The position numbers and the translations under genes are program-made. This document shows positions 1 to 5,941 of a DNA stretch of 6,179 bases, in pieces. The DNA is from Saprospirales bacterium (GTDB taxonomy: Bacteria; Bacteroidota; Bacteroidia; Chitinophagales; Saprospiraceae), in NCBI GenBank assembly GCA_024642645.1, contig JAHEAS010000226.1:1-6179 (forward strand). Direction: 5' to 3'. Position 1 is the first letter of the stretch. Each line of letters begins with the position of its first letter. The notes beneath the pieces were generated by a model. The model did no database searches. It was not told the DNA's origin and was given only the letters and a program-made list of their open reading frames with translations.

Positions 1-74
1 GAGAAACAAATAACAAAAAGGCATTGCGGTCAACGGCTATTGGGGAAATTCGCTATACTATCTGCAGCACTTCC

Positions 75-96
75 AGCATCAATTTCGATGCTTTTT
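75..96 (+). terminator. Possible intrinsic terminator of a gene upstream of the window
   Basis: AGCATC (75-80) and GATGCT (87-92) form a perfect 6-bp stem around the 6-base loop AATTTC. The last stem base starts a run of five T (92-96). This is the shape of a rho-independent terminator reading on the + strand, and it would close a transcript entering from the left edge. The stem is short and only half G/C, so it would be weak and could be chance. No gene is visible in bases 1-74. Confidence 0.35.
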
Positions 97-120
97 CTGT
101 TTGCAAAATACTGACCCCCC

Positions 121-155
121 AATCCGCAATCCGCAATCGAAAATCCGTAATCGAA
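121..155 (+). repeat. Heptanucleotide tandem repeat abutting the fabD start
   Basis: Five head-to-tail 7-bp units fill 121-155: AATCCGC, AATCCGC, AATCGAA, AATCCGT, AATCGAA. Two A's then lead straight into the fabD ATG at 158, and a C6 run (115-120) precedes the array. AATC is invariant and the last three bases vary. Because the period is 7, the array shifts frame each unit and is not expected to be coding; an in-frame ATG at 101 would only translate the repeat. The array occupies the whole ribosome-binding region of fabD, where no purine-rich Shine-Dalgarno sequence is seen. Heptamer tandem repeats are known from intergenic DNA of several bacterial groups, including cyanobacteria. Similar AATCCGC-type arrays elsewhere in this genome are my expectation, not something visible here. 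Confidence 0.8.
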
Positions 156-157
156 AA

Positions 158-1036
158 ATGAAAGCTTTCATCTTCCCCGGTCAAGGTTCCCAGTTTGAAG
201 GTATGGGAAAAGATATGTACGAGAACAATGGCTACGCCAAAGAACTGTTCGAACAGGCCAACGAAATACTTGGCTATCGCATCACCGACGTGATGTTTGA
301 GGGTGACGCCGAGTCGTTGAAACAGACAAAAATTACCCAACCAGCTGTATTTCTCCATTCCATCATTCGGGCAAAAATGGCAGGAGCTGACTTCCAGCCC
401 GGAGCGGTTGCTGGCCACTCGCTAGGCGAGTTTTCTGCGCTTGTGGCGGCAGGCGGTATGTCCTTTGAGGATGGCCTGAAGCTAGTACAACAGCGGGCGA
501 TGGCCATGCAACGGGCATGTGAAATGACCGAAGGTACCATGGCTGCCGTGCTTGGCCTCACCGATGAGGTGGTGGAAGAAATTTGCGCCGGCATCGAAGC
601 GGTGGTTGTGCCAGCCAATTACAACTGTCCCGGACAACTTGTCATTTCTGGCTCGGTGGCCGGCATCGAGGCTGCTGTGGCAAAATGCACGGAGGCTGGT
701 GCCCTCAAGGCCATCGTATTGCAAGTGGGGGGGGCATTCCACTCGCCGCTGATGCACCCTGCCCAGGAGGAATTGAAGGCAGCATTGGAGGCGACGAACT
801 TTGAAACCCCAATTTGCCCAATTTACCAAAACGTAAACGCAATGCCGGAAACGGAGCCGGAGCGAATCTGTCAAAACCTCGTTGACCAGTTAACTGCTCC
901 CGTTCGTTGGACTCAAACCATGCAAAACATGATTGCCGCAGGGGTTAGTGAGTTTGTGGAAGTAGGCGGAACGGGCAAGGTACTTCGTGGTTTTGTGGCA
1001 CGGGTTGACAGGAGATTCCCGACGGCTACGCTTTGA
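158..1036 (+). CDS. fabD: Malonyl-CoA:ACP transacylase (FabD)
   Basis: This 292-residue cytoplasmic enzyme transfers malonyl from CoA to acyl carrier protein, supplying the extender unit for type II fatty acid synthesis. The N-terminus carries the family signature FPGQGSQ (residues 6-12), with Gln9 at the oxyanion position. The nucleophile elbow GHSLGE puts the catalytic serine at 88. Arg113 in the QQRAMAMQ segment matches the carboxylate-binding arginine, and FHSPLM gives the catalytic histidine at 195. QLTAPVRW (244-251) is also typical. Length is normal for the family (about 290-310). The C-terminal glycine loop reads EVGGTGKVL where E. coli has EVGPGKVL, one residue longer, so a lineage variant is likely. 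I start the gene at 158 and not at the in-frame ATG at 101, because the extra 19 residues are translated repeat and family members begin just before FPGQGSQ. A G8 run (727-734) lies just before the catalytic His codon, with the frame intact. Confidence 0.96.
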   Translation: MKAFIFPGQGSQFEGMGKDMYENNGYAKELFEQANEILGYRITDVMFEGDAESLKQTKITQPAVFLHSIIRAKMAGADFQPGAVAGHSLGEFSALVAAGGMSFEDGLKLVQQRAMAMQRACEMTEGTMAAVLGLTDEVVEEICAGIEAVVVPANYNCPGQLVISGSVAGIEAAVAKCTEAGALKAIVLQVGGAFHSPLMHPAQEELKAALEATNFETPICPIYQNVNAMPETEPERICQNLVDQLTAPVRWTQTMQNMIAAGVSEFVEVGGTGKVLRGFVARVDRRFPTATL

Positions 1037-1060
1037 TGGCAAAACCACAGTTGTACTTTG
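1032..1060 (+). promoter_or_regulatory. Candidate Bacteroidota-type promoter for the YqgE gene
   Basis: TTTG at 1032-1035, overlapping the fabD stop codon, is followed after 18 bases by TACTTTG at 1054-1060. The Bacteroidota housekeeping consensus is TTTG at about -33 and TAnnTTTG at about -7, with a spacer near 19. The downstream box is one base short of consensus (TAnTTTG). If real, it gives a leader of roughly 60 bases for the gene at 1129, which would make that gene independent of fabD. The call rests on motif matching alone. Confidence 0.38.
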
Positions 1061-1128
1061 CGCAACCAGTTTAAAGAATTTGCATTTCTGAAATTCTCGC
1101 TGCAATTTGGCGCTTGTAAATCACGAAC

Positions 1129-1686
1129 ATGGAAGAGACTAAAATCCAGGGTGGAAGTATTTTATTGGCCGAGCCATTCATGCTCGACCCCAACTTCAAG
1201 CGCACGGCAGTACTGCTTTGCGAACACAATGAAGAGGGCAGTATTGGGTTCATTTTGAACAAAAAACTCGATATGCGGGTGGATTCATTGGTTAACGATT
1301 TTCCAGAGTTTAACTCAAACGTGTATTTTGGAGGGCCTGTTCAGACAGATACCATTCACTATATCCACAATGTCGGCGACCTTTTGGAAGAAAGCCGGAA
1401 GGTGGCAGATGGCGTTTGGTGGGGCGGCGATTTCGAGCGGCTCAAATTTTTGATTGCTTCCGAGTTGATTAAGCCTGAAAATATCAAGTTTTTTGTTGGA
1501 TACTCAGGTTGGTCGGAGGGCCAGTTGGAGGAAGAAATGGGGACTGGCTCTTGGGTTCCTGCCCACATGCACCCCAACTATGTTTTCAAGTCAAAACCAG
1601 ACTCACTTTGGTCACAGGTCATGTCCAACAAAGGCGACCTCTTTACGGTCATAGCCAGTATGCCTGATTCTGTGACTTACAATTAA
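1129..1686 (+). CDS. yqgE: YqgE/AlgH family protein (DUF179)
   Basis: This 185-residue soluble protein belongs to the YqgE/AlgH family, which is widespread in bacteria and has no settled biochemical function. AlgH was linked to alginate regulation in Pseudomonas, but that role should not be transferred here. The family pattern is present throughout. GSILLAEPFMLDPNF at 9-23 is followed by an R-T-A-V-L-L-C-E-H strand (25-33), then GSIGFILNK (37-45) and FGGPV (67-71). FFVGYSGWSEGQLEEE (121-136) is the most diagnostic block, and W142 follows it. Length is normal and the protein appears complete. The start at 1129 sits ten residues before the first conserved block. The leader (cgaacATG) has no Shine-Dalgarno sequence. 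The gene lies 92 bases after fabD in the same direction, and its stop codon is 3 bases from the left direct repeat of the next element. Confidence 0.93.
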   Translation: MEETKIQGGSILLAEPFMLDPNFKRTAVLLCEHNEEGSIGFILNKKLDMRVDSLVNDFPEFNSNVYFGGPVQTDTIHYIHNVGDLLEESRKVADGVWWGGDFERLKFLIASELIKPENIKFFVGYSGWSEGQLEEEMGTGSWVPAHMHPNYVFKSKPDSLWSQVMSNKGDLFTVIASMPDSVTYN

Positions 1687-1689
1687 CCC

Positions 1690-1847
1690 TATTATTAATT
1701 CAAGTTGCGGATAATTTAAGACTTGAGCTGGTTGATGGGGGTTATGTGGTTGATAAGGTTTGATTTTACCCCAAGCTGCTAAATGTCAACCTTTATCAAC
1801 TAAATCAACCCATATCAACCAGCATCCACAACTTAGGGTATTATTAA
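1690..1847. repeat. 140-bp inverted-repeat element flanked by 9-bp direct repeats (MITE-like candidate)
   Basis: TATTATTAA occurs at 1690-1698 and again at 1839-1847, bracketing 140 bp. Just inside, AAGTTGCGGAT (1702-1712) faces ATCCACAACTT (1824-1834), an inverted pair matching at 10 of 11 bases. Further in, GCTGGTTGAT (1727-1736) pairs perfectly with ATCAACCAGC (1814-1823), and GTTGATAA (1749-1756) pairs perfectly with TTATCAAC (1793-1800). Each arm is also internally repetitive at a 8-10 bp step. GGTTGAT-like units start at 1730, 1740, 1748 and 1757, and TCAAC units start at 1785, 1795, 1804 and 1814. The whole can fold into one long imperfect hairpin with a loop near 1765-1784; the left arm has about 14 extra bases between its outer and inner blocks. 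No protein is encoded. A non-autonomous mobile element with a target duplication fits best. A dispersed REP-like repeat or a 3'-end structure for the YqgE transcript are alternatives. Confidence 0.7.
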
Positions 1848-1965
1848 AGAGTTGTTTGTCTTTTCCCCACCTGAATTTTTATCGCAAAATACTGCCAACC
1901 CAACCCTTTCACCTTTCCTTCCTGTCTCCCATTCTGAGAGGTTTCTGATTTTAACATAAACCCGC
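1848..1965. other. Noncoding stretch with a pyrimidine-rich segment
   Basis: Together with the inverted-repeat element this makes up most of the 338-bp gap between the YqgE gene and the gene at 2025. No credible reading frame, tRNA or structured RNA is seen. Bases 1891-1930 are strongly pyrimidine-rich on the + strand (mostly C and T runs). I can assign no function to this. Confidence 0.5.
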
Positions 1966-1995
1966 TTGCAGGGAATCCTAACCATTGATACCTTG
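1966..1995 (+). promoter_or_regulatory. Candidate promoter for the secreted barrel gene
   Basis: TTG at 1966-1968 is followed after 20 bases by TACCTTG at 1989-1995, close to the Bacteroidota TTTG / TAnnTTTG pair but one T short in the -7 box. Transcription would begin near 2000. That leaves a short leader containing an A9 run (2011-2019) five bases before the ATG, the kind of A-rich leader that stands in for a Shine-Dalgarno sequence in this phylum. Motif match only. Confidence 0.35.
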
Positions 1996-2024
1996 TCAGG
2001 AATTTTTAACAAAAAAAAACTGAC

Positions 2025-2810
2025 ATGAAAGAAAATAAGCTGTTTACGCTACTCCTGCTGCTATTGGTTATTTGGATACCAGCAAAAGCCCAAACGTCTA
2101 GCATTGACATCGTCACCATGAAAGATGGCAAAACCTGGACCGGGAAAATCATGCAATATTCACCTGGCAGCATCCTCCGAATTGAACTGACGGACGGTAC
2201 TATTGTAGAGGTTGCTGATGATGAAGTTTCCAAGATTCAGCAGGGGGTGGAGCTACCAAAAGAGGAAATAAAAAAGAAACCCCTTCATTCTTCGGAGATG
2301 ACCAAAATGGCGAAAACACGTGGCTTTTATGCAACATCCATGCTTTCGTTTGCAGGTGGAAACAGCAACAGTGAGGGAATATCCCTTGGTGCTGGTTTCA
2401 GTCAAGTTTTTGGGATTCATATTAACCAGTACTTGGGCATTGGCGGCGGATTTGGCATTGACAATTATTCCCGGAGGGGTGAAACCGTTTACCCGCTGTT
2501 TGGAGAAGTAAGAAGTTTATTACCCTCTAAAAAAAGCACGGGCAATTTTTACTTGCTAGCAGCCGGCGGATATGCTTTGGGATTTCCAAGAAAACGCCTT
2601 GACATTACGGATTCAAAGGGTGGGGTAGTAGGGTATGCAGCCCTTGGCTACCGGGCCGTTTCAGCCGAGGGGCTTGATATTAACATAGACATTGGCCCAA
2701 AATTCCAACGGGCACATTTTGAACGGAAATTATACAATGGCGATGTAGAGTTTCGGGATATTGATTTCAAACGCATCGTAGTTAGGGTCGGTGTGGGGTT
2801 TTGGAAATGA
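2025..2810 (+). CDS. Secreted protein with small N-terminal beta domain and probable outer-membrane beta-barrel
   Basis: This 261-residue protein has a clear Sec signal peptide: a positive start (MKENK), a leucine-rich core (residues 7-18) and a probable signal peptidase I cut after Ala22 (AKA/Q). Residues 26-73 form a compact all-beta segment of the type DIVTMKDGKTWTGKI ... ELTDGTIVEV ... VSKIQQG. Small SH3- or Sm-like N-terminal domains of this pattern are frequent in Bacteroidota envelope proteins. A lysine-rich linker (79-99) follows. From about 100 to the end, alternating hydrophobic strands with glycine- and aromatic-rich turns suggest about eight beta strands. The last strand ends VRVGVGFWK, with a near-terminal aromatic residue typical of barrels recognised by the BAM machinery. 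It is therefore likely an outer-membrane protein, but no ligand or pore role can be read. It has its own promoter candidate, and 76 bases separate it from the sigma factor gene. The barrel call rests on strand pattern, not on a named family. Confidence 0.75.
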   Translation: MKENKLFTLLLLLLVIWIPAKAQTSSIDIVTMKDGKTWTGKIMQYSPGSILRIELTDGTIVEVADDEVSKIQQGVELPKEEIKKKPLHSSEMTKMAKTRGFYATSMLSFAGGNSNSEGISLGAGFSQVFGIHINQYLGIGGGFGIDNYSRRGETVYPLFGEVRSLLPSKKSTGNFYLLAAGGYALGFPRKRLDITDSKGGVVGYAALGYRAVSAEGLDINIDIGPKFQRAHFERKLYNGDVEFRDIDFKRIVVRVGVGFWK

Positions 2811-2886
2811 AATGCTACTTAAAATGACCTAGGATATTGTTGAAAATCAATTGATTATTGAATGACTTAGCAAACTGGAATTTCAT

Positions 2887-3444
2887 TTGTTTCAAAAACC
2901 ACAACATACCGATGAGGCATTGGTGAAAGGATGCGTTGCCAATGACCGATACTGGCAGGAGCAGTTTTACCGCCGCTTTTTCCCAGCCATGATGGAAATG
3001 TGCCTCCGTCGAACGGATGACCGGGATGAAGCGATGTCCATTGTCAACAACGGGTTTTTAAGGGTTTTCAAGAAAATACACCTCTATTCTTTCAAGGGTT
3101 CTTTGGAAGGTTGGGTGAGAAGGTTGGTTTGGCACAGTTTGGCCGACTACTTTCGAGACCAACAGAAATACGTTCATTTTCTAGTTTTTGAAGAGCGGGA
3201 CGAGCCAGTACATACCAGCCCAGCCAGCCAACTTTATATTGATGACATACTTGGGATGGTAAATGCACTGCCCCCTGCCAGTGCTGCTGTTTTTCGGCTT
3301 TATGCCATAGAAGGGTATTCCCATGCTGAGATTGGCGAGCAACTTGGCATCAGTGACGGCACCTCAAAATGGCATCTTTCGACCGCTCGACAGCAGCTCA
3401 AGAAAATGATTCATCAACATGAAATGCGGAATTATGTCAGATAA
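2887..3444 (+). CDS. ECF-type RNA polymerase sigma-70 factor (TTG start)
   Basis: This 185-residue sigma factor of the extracytoplasmic function class directs RNA polymerase to a specific set of promoters. Region 2 spans about residues 9-93, with the core-binding stretch DRDEAMSIVNNGFLRVFKK (45-63) and the promoter-melting part SLEGWVRRLVWHSLADYFR (72-90). Region 4 spans about 117-175, with LPPASAAVFRLYAIEGYSHAEI (128-149) and the DNA-reading helix around ISDGTSKWHLSTARQQLKK (155-173). Both regions are complete and length is normal. The start must be non-ATG: an in-frame TGA lies at 2863-2865 and no in-frame ATG occurs before region 2. TTG at 2887 keeps the usual short N-terminal lead, so I choose it. 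TTG or GTG at about residues 12-13 would cut into region 2. The 3' end overlaps the next gene by 11 bases, which points to translational coupling. No convincing promoter was found in the 76-base gap upstream. Confidence 0.93.
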   Translation: MFQKPQHTDEALVKGCVANDRYWQEQFYRRFFPAMMEMCLRRTDDRDEAMSIVNNGFLRVFKKIHLYSFKGSLEGWVRRLVWHSLADYFRDQQKYVHFLVFEERDEPVHTSPASQLYIDDILGMVNALPPASAAVFRLYAIEGYSHAEIGEQLGISDGTSKWHLSTARQQLKKMIHQHEMRNYVR

Positions 3445-4717
3445 ACCTTTACATATTGACGAGAAATTTACTGATCAAGCGTGGGAAGGGATGCGCCACA
3501 TGCTAGACCAAGAGATGCCCGTGCCACCGGGAAAACGACGGCCCTTTTTGGTTTTTTGGTGGCTTGGGTTACTGGCCGTCGGACTTTTGGTAGGGGCTGG
3601 TTATATGTTGTTTGGTAAAAAGGCAGCAGCTCCGGTGGCGCCCAACCAGCCAATTGCGGGTTCGAGTATGTCCCAGTTTCCTCAACAAATTGAGGCATCC
3701 ACCATGCCGAACAATGAGCCAATCGCTTCAGAAAAAATGCCGGCAGACATCACTCCAACTCAAGCAAAAGGTACCCCAAGAATTCAACCATCAGCCATTG
3801 GCAATAAGCTAAACAAGAACAACTCATCAATAGGGAAAGCGCTATCTGGTGCTGAGAGAGCAATGAAAAATAATAATGCTGAAACATTACTGAATAGCGG
3901 ATTGCAATCAGTAGAATCCGCTGTTTCAAATGATTCTTCTAATACCCAGGGAATGCCTGTTCTGTATGAGCCGGTTGCTAATTCAGGAATAAATCCGCTG
4001 CCAAACTTTCTCATTCCAGCATTTTCTTCCCCATTAAATAGCGATCTAAAAGTTCCTGCATTTTCGACTAAAAAAATAGGCTGGGATTGGGCTATCCAAG
4101 CCAATGCTATTGCTGTTCCAAATCTAAGTGGAGGTGGTTTTTCGGTTGGTGTAGCAGCTGACAAGTATTTCGTTGCCGATAAATTGTCTTTTGGAGTCGG
4201 GATTGGCTACACTTATTTGCGCCAACCAATCATCGCAAATACTTTTGATAATTCCGTTTCGGAAAATGCAAATGACAATATCATTTATGAAAATGCTGAG
4301 CTAACTTCCTTTGATGCGACGGGAGTAGCTTTAACAACAACATTAAAGAGGAATTTGAATCTTCATTACCTAACTGTGCCTATCCAAATAAATTACTGTT
4401 TTGCAAAACAGTTTAGTGCCAATGTCGGCCTTAACACGGGTATTTTACTTTCCTCACCATCAGATTATACCCAAGATGGCATTTTAAATAACAGAATTTG
4501 GCAAAAGCAGCGTGATTCAAAAACTGGAACGACTTCCAAGGTTTCAATTCTGGATGCTGCAGTTACAGTCGGATTTGGGTTTCGGTGTTCAAAAAGAACC
4601 AGTTTGCATCTCGAATACCTCCACGGTCTGCGAGATGTTTTACCCGAAAACAATGCTGGTGATTACAACCGGGTAATAAAAGTTGGGGTACAGTATAAAT
4701 TGAGAAGCAGACGCTAA
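3434..4717 (+). CDS. Single-TM protein with C-terminal outer-membrane-type beta-barrel; putative regulator partner of the ECF sigma factor
   Basis: A 427-residue protein in four parts. Residues 1-33 are polar and presumably cytoplasmic (DEKFTDQAWEGMRHMLDQE), resembling the short N-terminal segments of anti-sigma-like proteins in Bacteroidota. Residues 37-60 are one strong transmembrane helix with KRR before it and KK after it. Residues 62-210 are low-complexity, rich in Pro, Ser, Asn, Ala and Met, and fit a periplasmic linker. Residues 214-427 show alternating beta strands with a YLTVPIQINY motif (312-321), as in the OMP_b-brl/PorT-like barrel families. There is no cleavable signal peptide. 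I chose ATG 3434, which overlaps the sigma gene by 11 bases. ATG 3419 (five extra residues, 26-base overlap) is the alternative. The overlap and the cytoplasmic tail suggest control of the sigma factor, but no zinc-type anti-sigma motif is seen. That role is inference. Confidence 0.82.
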   Translation: MSDKPLHIDEKFTDQAWEGMRHMLDQEMPVPPGKRRPFLVFWWLGLLAVGLLVGAGYMLFGKKAAAPVAPNQPIAGSSMSQFPQQIEASTMPNNEPIASEKMPADITPTQAKGTPRIQPSAIGNKLNKNNSSIGKALSGAERAMKNNNAETLLNSGLQSVESAVSNDSSNTQGMPVLYEPVANSGINPLPNFLIPAFSSPLNSDLKVPAFSTKKIGWDWAIQANAIAVPNLSGGGFSVGVAADKYFVADKLSFGVGIGYTYLRQPIIANTFDNSVSENANDNIIYENAELTSFDATGVALTTTLKRNLNLHYLTVPIQINYCFAKQFSANVGLNTGILLSSPSDYTQDGILNNRIWQKQRDSKTGTTSKVSILDAAVTVGFGFRCSKRTSLHLEYLHGLRDVLPENNAGDYNRVIKVGVQYKLRSRR

Positions 4718-4770
4718 CTTGCGGGCGAATCGGCTCTGCTTTCAATGAGCGAGCTACAAATCACCGCACC

Positions 4771-5931
4771 ATGTTGACTTGTCAAAAACACTTGTTTTCC
4801 ATTCCTGACGAGATTTCCTATCTCAACTGTTCGTACATGTCTCCCATACCTGAACCTGTAGAATTTGCTGGCTATCAAGCAATTGCGAGAAAGACGATGC
4901 CGTATGAAATTCTGATTCCCGATTTTTTCGAACCAGTAAACCATTTAAAATCACTTTTCTCGAAACTCATAAATTGTGATGATCCAGAACGCATCGCCAT
5001 TGTCCCATCAGTGTCGTATGGTATTTCATCTGTTGCAAAAAATGTGAAAATTAGCGCTGGCCAAAATATCGTAGCAATTGACGAAATCTTCCCAAGCAAC
5101 TTCTATCCTTGGCGAAGGCTGACGATGGAAAATGGGGGCGAAATAAAAGTAGTTAAGCGTCCAGATAAAATAGAAGGGCGGGGTAGGGTATGGAACGAAC
5201 GCCTCCTCGAAGCCATTGACCATCACACAGTTGTGGTGGCTGTGCCGAATGTTCACTGGGCAGATGGTACCCTGTTTGACTTGCGAGCCATTCGGTTAAG
5301 GGCCAACGAAGTTGGAGCAATGCTGATAGTTGACGGCACTCAATCTGTGGGGGCATTGCCTTTCAATTTGGCTGAGATTCAGCCAGATATGCTGGTGTGT
5401 GGGGGATACAAATGGTTACTAGGTCCCTACAGTATGGGTATGGCCTATTTTGGTGAGCGGTTTGATAACGGAGTGCCCATTGAGGAGAGTTGGATGAACC
5501 GCAAGGACAGTGAACGTTTCGAGAATTTAACAACTTACCAAGATGCCTATAACCCCAAAGCTCACCGCTACAACATGGGCGAAAACAGCCAATTTATTGG
5601 GGTGCCCATGCTCACTGCGGCACTTGAATTGATACTGGGCTGGGGTGTAGAGAATATTCAGGAATATTGTAAAAACCTGTCCGCTCCATATATCCAAAAA
5701 CTAGTTGAACTAGGGTTTCATTTGGAACAAGAAGCCTTTCGCTGTAATCACTTAATAGGTATAAGATTGCCCTCTGAAATAAATTTGGAAGGGGTAAAAA
5801 ATGCTACTTTACAACGAAACGTTTACGTGTCTTACCGTGCAGGCGCCATGCGAATTTCTCCCCACCTATACAATGAGCCCAAGGATTTTGAGCGATTGGT
5901 GGAGGCAGTGGAGGCCGTCATAAAAAATTGA
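4771..5931 (+). CDS. Class V aminotransferase-fold PLP-dependent enzyme
   Basis: This 386-residue cytoplasmic enzyme is of the fold type I, class V group (cysteine desulfurase / kynureninase / isopenicillin N epimerase relatives). YLNCSYMSPIP (17-27) is the typical N-terminal block. IVDGTQSVGALP (186-197) supplies Asp188 and Gln191 for the PLP ring. In CGGYKWLLGPYSMG (210-223), Lys214 is the Schiff-base lysine. YRAGAMRISPHLYNEPKDF (355-373) is the C-terminal block, with Arg361 in the position that binds the substrate carboxylate. It lacks the RxGHHCA cysteine loop of SufS-type desulfurases, so cysteine desulfurase activity is unlikely; the substrate cannot be named. Length is normal for the group and all PLP contacts are intact. 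ATG 4771 is the first in-frame ATG and lies close to the conserved block. The 53-base gap before it shows no obvious promoter or terminator. The next gene begins 10 bases after its stop, suggesting an operon. Confidence 0.9.
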   Translation: MLTCQKHLFSIPDEISYLNCSYMSPIPEPVEFAGYQAIARKTMPYEILIPDFFEPVNHLKSLFSKLINCDDPERIAIVPSVSYGISSVAKNVKISAGQNIVAIDEIFPSNFYPWRRLTMENGGEIKVVKRPDKIEGRGRVWNERLLEAIDHHTVVVAVPNVHWADGTLFDLRAIRLRANEVGAMLIVDGTQSVGALPFNLAEIQPDMLVCGGYKWLLGPYSMGMAYFGERFDNGVPIEESWMNRKDSERFENLTTYQDAYNPKAHRYNMGENSQFIGVPMLTAALELILGWGVENIQEYCKNLSAPYIQKLVELGFHLEQEAFRCNHLIGIRLPSEINLEGVKNATLQRNVYVSYRAGAMRISPHLYNEPKDFERLVEAVEAVIKN

Positions 5932-5941
5932 TTTCTTGCGT

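Noticed and set aside
121..155. CRISPR array
   Set aside because: The units are 7 bp, contiguous and without spacers, so this is a simple tandem repeat.
101..157. N-terminal extension of fabD from ATG 101
   Set aside because: The 19 extra residues translate the 7-bp repeat. FabD proteins begin a few residues before FPGQGSQ, which ATG 158 gives.
53..418. Open frame of 121 codons on the minus strand opposite the fabD leader and 5' end
   Set aside because: It runs antisense to clearly conserved fabD sequence and through the heptad repeat, and its translation matches nothing I recognise.
482..874. 130-codon open frame on the minus strand inside fabD
   Set aside because: It is a shadow of the strongly conserved fabD reading frame, with no independent start context or domain.
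103..1894. 11-base match GCAAAATACTG at 103-113 and 1884-1894
   Set aside because: A few 11-base coincidences are expected in a window this long, and neither copy aligns with another signal.
1760..1948. 62-codon open frame on the + strand through the right arm of the inverted-repeat element
   Set aside because: It begins in the palindrome, translates the ATCAAC units and a pyrimidine-rich stretch, and shows no protein-like pattern.
2845..2856. Perfect 12-bp palindrome AATCAATTGATT upstream of the sigma factor, as an operator
   Set aside because: One or two 12-bp palindromes are expected by chance in 6 kb, more in AT-rich DNA, and no second copy is seen nearby.
3784..4164. 126-codon open frame on the minus strand within the TM-barrel gene
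   Set aside because: It is opposite a gene with coherent linker and barrel structure, and its composition is that of a reverse complement.
4771..5931. Calling the PLP enzyme SufS/CsdB cysteine desulfurase
   Set aside because: The conserved RxGHHCA cysteine loop is absent and no suf genes are adjacent.
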